Positions 23,801 to 33,300 of a DNA stretch of 64,000 nt are shown piece by piece. This DNA is from Dastarcus helophoroides (Eukaryota; Arthropoda; Insecta; Coleoptera; Bothrideridae). The DNA lies in assembly GCA_028583605.1 (NCBI GenBank), contig CM053337.1:16307664-16371663 (forward strand), given 5' to 3'. A model generated the notes under the pieces. The model saw nothing but the letters and a program-made list of their open reading frames with translations. It searched no databases and was not told the origin of the DNA. How positions within the stretch are numbered: position 1 is the stretch's first letter; the number at the start of each line of letters is the position of its first letter. Both the position numbers and the translations under genes were made by a program.

Positions 23801-23852
23801 TAAATTCTATTTGAACACCAACGCTGCAGCCCCATTTTCCATTTCTAATTAG
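20837..23852 (+). CDS. L3: lipase-family pseudoenzyme, all three catalytic residues lost
   Basis: Exons 20837-20903 (signal peptide with core LLLMIIFVSF), 22052-22399, 22448-22819 and 23638-23852 join to 333 residues, with intact splice sites and frame. The fold landmarks remain: IIHG, FYPNGG, PGC, and C-terminal FYLNTN. The nucleophile elbow is GYNMGAH, so Ser is Asn (about residue 166). The ALDP block reads ALAP, so Asp is Ala. The last exon has CNGVRS, so the catalytic His is Gly. The oxyanion HGW reads HGV. The frame is uninterrupted and codon use looks normal, so this is probably a conserved non-enzymatic protein (lipid binding, storage or yolk-like) rather than a pseudogene. The role is inference. 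The fourth Asp-region change makes catalysis very unlikely. Confidence 0.87.
21551..21889. mobile_element. Solo LTR-like element, copy 3, in L3 intron 1
   Basis: TGTTACGGGC to TTCGTTACA, 339 bases, with ATAT duplicated on both sides. Contains TTTATATAGTTTTGGC. It makes up much of the first intron of L3. Confidence 0.82.
23015..23157. repeat. Dispersed repeat D in L3 intron 3
   Basis: Near-copy of the 13270-13412 repeat, with ACTGACGAGATCTAACTAGA and TTGGTTTGTGCATTAGGA. It sits directly before LTR copy 4, as the repeat follows LTR copy 2 at 13.1-13.4 kb. Confidence 0.65.
23193..23559. mobile_element. Solo LTR-like element, copy 4, in L3 intron 3
   Basis: TGTTACGGGC to GCGTTACA, 367 bases, flanked by ATAC and ATAT (three of four match). 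Its 3' flank, running into the last exon of L3, was copied with LTR sequence into L4 intron 2 (see 32262-32371). Confidence 0.8.
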
Positions 23853-24053
23853 GGTATTCCCGTGACTTATTATCGGCAGATAAAGCTGCAGTTTTATCAA
23901 TCATCTTACCGTCAATTACTTGTAATCGACCTTAGTTAATAACTGCATTCCTATTAAGTTGTTTTGAGCTACTAATTAAAGAAAAATTAGAATATGTAAA
24001 AATTGTCTTTATAATTCTAACCAGCTGGCGATAGACTAACCCAAAGTTTGATG

Positions 24054-24059
24054 AATAAA
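24054..24059 (+). terminator. Possible polyadenylation signal of L3
   Basis: AATAAA about 200 bases after the L3 stop and about 200 bases before the TATA box of L4. Confidence 0.4.
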
Positions 24060-24250
24060 ACATTACGCGAGATTTATTTTGCAGTGTTTACTTTTTAATG
24101 TGCATGGAAGACCTTGAATAGTCAAATATTTTTCGGGCACAATTTTCTTGTTTTCGAGCTCGATGAAATAAGGAAAGGACACCAGATACTTTTGATTTGT
24201 GACCTCGACAGTAGTGAATCGGAAAATATTCTTTGCGCACACGAATCCTG

Positions 24251-24258
24251 TATATAAG
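24251..24258 (+). promoter_or_regulatory. TATA box of L4
   Basis: TATATAAG lies 82 bases upstream of the proposed L4 start codon, giving a 5' untranslated region of about 50 bases if initiation is 25-30 bases downstream. Confidence 0.6.
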
Positions 24259-24332
24259 TTCGTCTTCGGGGAGCAGAGACGAAATAATTCACGCCGATTT
24301 CTTCTGTAACATTTCAGTTTGATTCCAGGGAC

Positions 24333-27300
24333 ATGAGATCAGTTTATTGCACATTATGCGTATTTATCCTAATTTGGGGTGAGTATCTGCAGAATTTTAT
24401 ACGTACATATTTTATATATTTATTAACTTATTTGTATTTGTTTATTTTATTTCATTTTATTTCGCTGCTGCGCGTGTAAAAGGGATTAAGTCAAACTTTC
24501 GTGAAAATTTCAAGTCGTTTTCGTATATAATTTGGATGTTATTATCGTTGTTTAAAGGAAGCATGTCATTTGGATTATAATTAACTCTTTATCTAATTAT
24601 ACTCGTCAGTTAAAAGTCGAAAATCTAAGTCTAAGGTTTTGGTTTTTATTGAAAAATTGAGTGCAAATTTCCCAACTATTCAAAATTTAAACTTTGTCAA
24701 AATTTCGAATTATTTCGTAAATTCGATAAAAATTCTTAAATCTTTTGCAAATTTTGATATTTTTTTAATTTCGACCATCAAATTTCGAGCTTTTCTTTTA
24801 GAAAATTTCTTCTTTTGCAAAATTTTGACTTTTGGAAATTTAAAAGATTTTGAAATGTTTTGCCTTGTCAACAAATTTCGACTATTTTTATTGAAAATTT
24901 TACCTTTTCTTAAATCTGCACTTTTTTGAAATTTTCGACTTTTTATTTTAATTCCCACTTTTTTTTTCTTTAATCCGGAAATGTTATTTTTTTTGAAAAA
25001 TGTTGTTTACAAATAAGAAATTTCAACTTTTTCTAGAAATATGATCTGCTTTCTCTTGAAATTTTGAGTTTAATCTTTAAATTTCGATCTCTTTTTTATC
25101 AAAATTTGAATTTTAAATTCGAACTTGAGAATTTCAAGAATAAGTTTAACATTTGTAGAAAAATTGGAAATTCAGATTCAGAATTTTCTTTGGCCGTACA
25201 GTATTTAGTAATTTTTTAGAGAAATATCAAATTGTAAAAAAGGTTGAAATTTAGAAGGTTCGTTATTTCTTGAAATTTAAATATATTTTCCGAAGTTTTC
25301 TTATTTTTATGCAGCTTTGAAGTTTATTGTCCCTAAATTTCTATAATGCACAGACCAATAGGTTTGAACATTTATTAGATTCGAAATTTGGTCTGTGCAT
25401 TATAGAATCCTTGTCTTCTGGGAACTCTCCTAGAGAGCAACCGCTTCGCTAGGTGGCAGTGTTTCAACTGTTGGTAGTTCAGCTACCTATGATTCACTAT
25501 ACACGCCGCCTGGAGGGCTGCATGAATTTGTAGTCTAGGTTGCATTCTTCTTGCATACCTAAATTTCTACTTAATAATTTTTAGGTTCTTATCAAAATTA
25601 CAAAATAAAATTAACTTTAAAATATTAAAATTTCGGTAAAAAACTTTTAAATTTCCAAAACAAAGAAATCAAAATTTCTTCAAGAAAAAATATTTTAAAA
25701 ACAAAATCTCCAGAAAAATTCGAAATTTAGAAAAAATTCTTTGTCTAAAATGTTTAGAGAAGACCACAAATTTCTTAAGAAAAGCAAAATTTTTTGGAGA
25801 AAAAATCGAAATTTGAAAAAAATTTGAAGTATCTACAAAAAGGTCGAAATTGTTTGTTTTTCCCAAAATGTTGAAATTTTTATAGAGCTTTCAAGGTTTT
25901 TTCCAAACATTTTTTGTCAAAACTACAAAATAAAATGAACTTTTAAAATAATAAAATTTCGGTAAAAAACTTTTAAATTTCCGAAACAGAGAAATCAAAA
26001 TTTCTTCAAGAAAAAATATTTTAAAAACAAATTCTCCAGAAAAATTCGAAATTTAGAAAAAATTCTTTGTCTAAAACGTTTAGAGAAGAACACAAATTTC
26101 TTAAGAAAAGCAAACTTTTTTGGAGAAAAAATCGAATTTGAAAAAAATTTGAAGTATCTACAAAAAAGTCGAATTTTTTTGTTTTTCCCAAAATGTTGAA
26201 ATTTTTATAGAGCTTTCAAGGTTTTTTCCAAACATTTTTTGTCAAAACTACAAAATAAAATGAACTTTAAAATTGCCAAAGTATCGTAAAAAAACTTGAC
26301 ATTTTGAAGGCAAATTAGAGGAACGTGAAGAAAAATCTGGAGAAGTTGGAATTTCTAAACGAAATTTTAAGTACAATAGTTTTAGTAAAAACGAAAATTT
26401 CGAGAAAATTTCGTTTTATAAAATATTTAGGAAAAATGGAAGCTGCAGCAAACATTAAAATTTCCTAAAAAAATCGAAATATGTGAAAAGAACTCAAAAT
26501 TTTTATTCAAAATGAGATTTGAGGTAAAAATTCGAAGATTTCGTATTAACTTATTTTTTAGAGAAATGCGAGATGAATTGAATTTAGATTTTTTCTTGAA
26601 ATTGTAATTATCTTCATGGTAGACTCTTATTGACCGAAAATATTATGTTTTTTTCAATTTATTTAACATTTCTTCGGCCCAGTTTGGAAATATATAAAAA
26701 AAATCTAAATATTTCCAAACTGGGCCGAAGAAATGTTAAATAAATTGAAAAAAAAATGTAATTATCTTCTCAAAATGTTGACATTTTTAAAGAAATTTTG
26801 GTTTTTTTCCTAACATTTTAATTGCTGCTCGAAATGTTGGTTTCTTCCTCAAAACGTTTACAAAATATAATTTTTGAAAATGTGATTTTGATCAAAATTT
26901 AAAGTAGGTTTTTAAATGTCGTTGCGTCTTAAAAGAAACCTAAAATTTCGATAAAAAGAAATCAGAAAATTTCTACAAAAAATTATGTAATGAAAAGGGG
27001 CCAGAAAATTTGGAGAAAAAAACTCGTAAACGAAATTGGGGGTGCTGCAGTTCCACAGTGATTATACGCCAGTCTCCACTGTTTGAAACGTTTCCGCTGA
27101 CTTTTCCGCTGACGTTTCCGCAAATATTGACAAATAGTTCTTTTTTTTGTAGCTGAATCAAAACCATGAAACATCGATTACAGTTAAAATACAAATCTTG
27201 TCCCCTGAGACCAAGAAAAGTTAAAAAACACAACAAAGGTTGCTCTAACACGTTTCGACAGCCAAGCTTTCAATTTCAAAAAAATACTATCCGTACAGCA

Positions 27301-30300
27301 TCTCTGAAGATGATAACTTGGCCATCGAAACGCGTTGTTGCGTCTTTTAATCTTTTTTTGGTTGCAGAGGACAAGATTTGTATTTCAATCTTTGAAAATA
27401 ACCACTCGTACAGCACCTAAATCAGAAAGATATCTTAATGATATCATTATAGCGATAATTTTAAGAGCCACAGAAATGTTAACATTTAGATAACTTTTTT
27501 TAGTCGTCAGATTACGGACATCTAACAGATATCTATAAGGGGATTTTGATAGATGTCTTTAGGATGAGAAATCTTTATGTTAACATAATGTTAACTTTCT
27601 GACAATGAAATCTTTATGTTAACATAATGTTAACTTTCTGACAATATTTCTCGATGTCAGACTCTAAAAATTGATGATTCTAAGAGCTCTTTCAGAGAGC
27701 TGAGCGGGCAAGGACCAATCCGTTCCAACAAAATCGATTACAGTGGCAGAGGACAAGATTTGTATTTCAATCTTTGAAAATAACCACCCGTACAGCACCT
27801 AAATGAGAAAGATATCTTAATGATATCATTTTAGTGATATCTTTGATATCTTTAAGAGACACAGAAATGTTAACATTTAGATCTCTTTTTAGTCGTCAGA
27901 TTACGGACATCTAACAGATATCTATAAGATGATTTTGATAGATGTCTTTAGGATGAGAAATCTTTATGTTAACATAATGTTAACTTTTTGACAATATTTC
28001 TCGATGTCAAACTCTAAAAAATGATGACTCTAAGAGTTCTTTCAGAGAGCTGAGCGGGCAAGGACCAATCCGTTCCAACAAAATCGATTACAGTGGCAGA
28101 GGACAAGATTTGTATTTCAATCTTTGAAAATAACCACCCGTACAGCACCTAAATGAGAAAGATATCCTAAAGATATCATTTTAGTGATATATTTAAGAGA
28201 CACAGAAATGTTAACATTTAGATAACTGTTTTTAGTCGTCAGATTACGGACATCTAACAGATATCTATAAGATGATTTTGATAGATGTCTTTAGGATGAG
28301 AAATCTTTATGTTAACATAATGTTAACTTTCTGACAATATTTCTCGATGTCAGACTCTAAAAAATGATGACTCTAAGAGCTCTTTCAGAGAGCTGAGCGG
28401 GCAAGGACCAATCCGTTCCAACAAAATCGATTACAGTGGCAGAGGACAAGATTTGTATTTCAATCTTTGAAAATAACCACCCGTACAGCACCTAAATCAG
28501 AAAGATATCTTAAAGATATCATTTTAGTGATATCTTTAAGAGACACAGAAATGTTAACATTTAGATAACTGTTTTTAGTCGTCAGATTACGGACATCTAA
28601 CTGATATCTATAAGATGATTTTGATAGATGTCTTTAGGAAGAGAAATCTTTATGTTAACATAATGTTAACTTTCTGACAATATTTCTCGATGTCAGACTC
28701 TAAAAAATGATGACTCTAAGAGCTCTTTCAAAGAGCTGAGCGGGCAAGGACCAATCGGTTCCAACAAAATCGATTACAGTGGCAGAGGACAAGATTTGTA
28801 TTTCAATTTTTGAAAATAACCACCCGCACAGCACCTGCATGAGAAAGATATCTTAAATATATCATTTTAGTGATATCTTTAAGAGACACAGAAATGTTAA
28901 CATTTAGATAACTTTTTTTAGTCGTCAGATTACGGACATCTAACAGATATCTATAAGATGATTTTGATAGATGTCTTTAGGATGAGAAATCTTTATGTTA
29001 ACATAATGTTAACTTTCTGACAATATTTCTCGATGTCAGACTCTTAAAAATGATGACTCTAAGAGCTCTTTCAGAGAGCTGAGCGGGCAAGGACCAATCC
29101 GTTCCAACAAAATCGATTACAGTGGCAGAGGACAAGATTTGTATTTCAATCTTTGAAAATAACCACCCGTACAGCACCTAAATGAGAAAGATATCTTAAT
29201 GATATCATTTTAGTGATATCTTTAAGAGACACAGAAATGTTAACATTTAGATAACTGTTTTTAGTCGTCAGATTACGGACATCTAACAGATATCTATAAG
29301 ATGATTTTGATAGATGTCTTTAGGATGAGAAATCTTTATGTTAACATAATGTTAACTTTCTGACAATATTTTCCGATGTCAGACTCTAAAAAATGATGAC
29401 TCTAAGAGCTCTTTCAGAGAGCTGAGCGGGCAAGGACCAATCCGTTCCAACAAAATCGATTACAGTGGCAGAGGACAAGATTTGTATTTCAATCTTTGAA
29501 AATAACCACCCGTACAGCACCTAAATGAGAAAGATATCCTAAAGATATCATTTTAGTGATATCTTTAAGAGACACAGAAATGTTAACTTTAGATAACTTT
29601 TTTTAGTCGTCAGATTACGGACATCTAACAGATATCTTATAAGACTGATTTTGATAGATGTCTTTAGGATGAGAAATCTTTATGTTAACATAATGTTAAA
29701 TTTCTGACAATATTTTCCGATGTCAGACTCTAAAAATGATGACTCTAAGAGCTCTTTCAGAGAGCTGAGCGGGCAAGGACCAATCCGTTCCAACGAAATC
29801 GATTACAGTGGCAGAGGACAAGATTTGTATTTCAATCTTTGAAAATAACCACCCGTACAGCACCTAAATGAGAAAGATATCCTAAAGATATCATTTTAGT
29901 GATATCTTTAAGAGACACAGAAATGTTAACTTTAGATAACTTTTTTTAGTCGTCAGATTACGGACATCTAACAGATATCTATAAGATGATTTTGATAGAT
30001 GTCTTTAGGATGAGAAATCTTTATGTTAACATAATGTTAACTTTCTGACAATATTTCTCGATGTCAGACTCTAAAAAATGATGACTCTAAGAGCCCTTTC
30101 AGAGAGCTTATTGATGAGCGGGCAAGGAACAGTCCATTCCACCAAAATCGATTACAGTGGCGTGTCCTCCATGAAATCCAAGGATGTGAAGTGTTCCTTG
30201 CAAAATGGTTAACGTTTCTCTGGAAATTTCAAACTTCCTAACTAGGAAAGTTTTCACAATTAACTAATTGTGAAAACTTCTCTCTCAACTTCATCTATAA

Positions 30301-33300
30301 TCTGAAAATTTTAATTTTTCTAATATGTCTATTATAGTATATTCAATATTAATAGTTGGGCTCATTAAACTAATCTCGAATTATCGAGTTTAAAAATTTT
30401 AAGCTGAAACTTGCAATTTTACGCTTATTTTGAATCTAAATTTCAAAAAAAAATTAAGATTTCGACTGTTCAATTAAAACTTTGAGGAAAAAAGGTTATA
30501 ATTTTAGGAAAAAGTAAAACTACTGATAAAAAGTTTCCAGACAAAATCTTTTTTAAAAAAAAAGAAATGTTGACCGAAATTTTAAAAGAAAAATCAAATA
30601 TTCGAATTTGAACTCATTACAAATTTGTACTACTTTAATTAAAGTAGTACTTTTGAAAAAATTTTAACACATACTTCTCGAGTTTTTTTCGAAATGTTGA
30701 CCTTCCAAAATCCCGAGTTTAAACTTGAAATGTTTATTTTTTGAAGTTCGTGTTTTAAGTTGGGGTTTATGTTAAAATTTATTAAAAAAAAGTCGAATAT
30801 TTCGGGCGAAAAACGCCACATGAATCTAAAAAATGAAGTAGAATTTAAGGAAATTAGTTTTATTTTGTAACACAAAGTAGTAATTAACTAATTATTCGTT
30901 GAAAGTGGTTTGGTATTTAAATAAAAAAATGCATATTTTTTTCCAAGCAGCTCCTCCAGTTTTAAAAGGTACGACAGGCAACTGATATATTAAAATGATG
31001 GAAAAGTACAAATGTTGGGAAACTCACAGCAAATAATTTAAATAACTCGTTTAGTTCTCGTAAACAATATATTATAATTCATAACGTGTACGTAATTACC
31101 TCTAAATTAGGTTAATTACCATATCTCGTGTTTCAAGGCGCCAAATCGATAAAATACAAAGAAGATCTCTACAACATCTACAAGAAAGCGGCCGTAGTGG
31201 CCAGAGACGATCTAAAAGATGTCCCAGTGTATCCCAATAACATCTCTTACTATCTCTTCACCAATGATCGAAAGGACGTCGAATTGCGCTACGACGATCC
31301 TGAGGGCGTCTCACCCCATGGTAAAATCGTCTTCATAATACACGGCTGGACGGGATCCAGGGACGACCCCTGGTACCAGGAGATGACCAGCGCTTTCCTT
31401 CATAGGGACAAAAATATCCAAGTCATTCAAGTCGATTGGAGAACCTTGGCTGATCAACTCTATCTGATTTCGTCGTTTTCCGTGAAAGACGTCGGTGAGT
31501 AAGTTTTATGTGACTGGCTAGTGGCCGACACAACCGAAGGAAACCAACGAAACCGGTCTATGGGTTCATTGGTTGTAAATATTTTCAACGTTTAGCACGT
31601 TCAACTCTCGTTGTAGAACATCTAACTGACATTATTTGTTTAACATACTGTTACGGGCTTCATCGGTTCGAATTGATTAACTCATGAGAAACACAATACC
31701 TTGTTACATTTAGAAAATTCTAAATTTAATATAGGTAACAAGCATACTTCGTTGGAGGCAAGAAATTCAAATAATTTGAGTAAGGCTACACAAGTCGTAC
31801 AATCAAATTTTACTCAAAATATGATTCAAGATACATTGCACACTAATAATTCAATGTCACAAGTGTTATTAACCGCAGCGTTAATTTCAGAAGCAAAGAC
31901 GCAATTTCTTTGCTTCTGAAATGCGATCATTCAACGTGAATTGAATAATACCCACACTTCAAACTCAACTCGGATCGCTACAACTGAACAATTAACTCAC
32001 TTATTAATTTCTAACTGCTAACTCACCACTTAACAACACTGACTCTAACTAACTGACTGACTAGAGGGAAAGGCGAAAGCCTTATATAGTTTTGGCTTCC
32101 AGGTTCTAGAACAATCCGGCAGATAAGGCCGAAATTTCGGGAACGCTTATCTGCCGTTTGCTTCGTTATCGCGGCCGCTTTCCCCTTATCACATCTTTCT
32201 AGAAACTTTTCTTACGTACTAAATTCTACAATTCTATTCCATCTATTCACATTGCGTTACAATAAATCCAATTAAAAATGCTCGAAATCCAAAATTGCTC
32301 TTGGTGAGTGCCGATTCTAAATTTTAATTTTCAGATTCTTGTAACGGCGTTCGGAGTTTGGAATACCTGGTCAAATCATTCTACTTTTCTTATGTACTAT
32401 ATTCTACAATTCTATTCCAAATTCTATTTCATCTATTTACATTGCGTTACACTATTTTGTTCTTAAACTTTATTTAAAAATTCCTTGCTTTCTCCGAATA
32501 AAAAATTCCGGAAAAAGCCTTTTTTGGGGACATAAACTTTCTAGAAACTTTTCTTATGCACTAAATTCTACAATTTACATTTCGTTATAATACTTAAAGG
32601 CATCTCTCGCGCGCCGAGGGTGTTTCCAAGTGCAACCTAACGCAAGAATCACTTACCTCAGTACTGTGAACTTTGCTTCAGATTACATTTGGTTGAAGCT
32701 TTCAGTGTTTAGATATTCTCTTTGCGAAATGTTTTATTATTAAGTGGCATTTATTATTTTTATTTATTATTAACCTGCTGGCCAGCTGCTTACAGTTGAA
32801 TACATATAAATTTTCGGTTTGCCACGCTCCAAAATTGCCCCAAACAGCGATCTCAATTCGTCGACCACTGTGTTTATTCCACCGAAAATTTGCAGGCAAA
32901 TTCGTCGGGGAATTCATCGTGAAACTAACGAAGAAGCGAATTCCGTTGGAGAACGTGATCGTCGTCGGGCATTCGCTCGGAGGACAAACCGCCGGTTTCG
33001 TCGGCAAGACAGTATACAAGGAGACCGGAAAGAAATTGAAGCGGATTATCGCTTTGGATCCGGCCGGACCGTTTTTCTCAACGCGACCGGATTCCGAAAG
33101 GTTAAATAGGACGGATGCTGAGATCGTACACGTCCTACACACCGACGGGGGGAAGTTGGGATTCGAAAGTGCTTGCGGAACCATCGATTTCTTCCCCAAT
33201 GGGGGCAGCGATCAGCCGGGGTGTAGCAAAATCGATATTTTGGACATCGGCAGCGTTACTGAGCCAAGTGAGTCTGACGTATTTTATACTGTTTTTCTAT

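Noticed and set aside
30932..30970. Alternative L4 first exon (ATG at 30932, phase 1 donor)
   Set aside because: Only about 13 codons with no hydrophobic core; the 24333 exon has a TATA box and a proper signal peptide.
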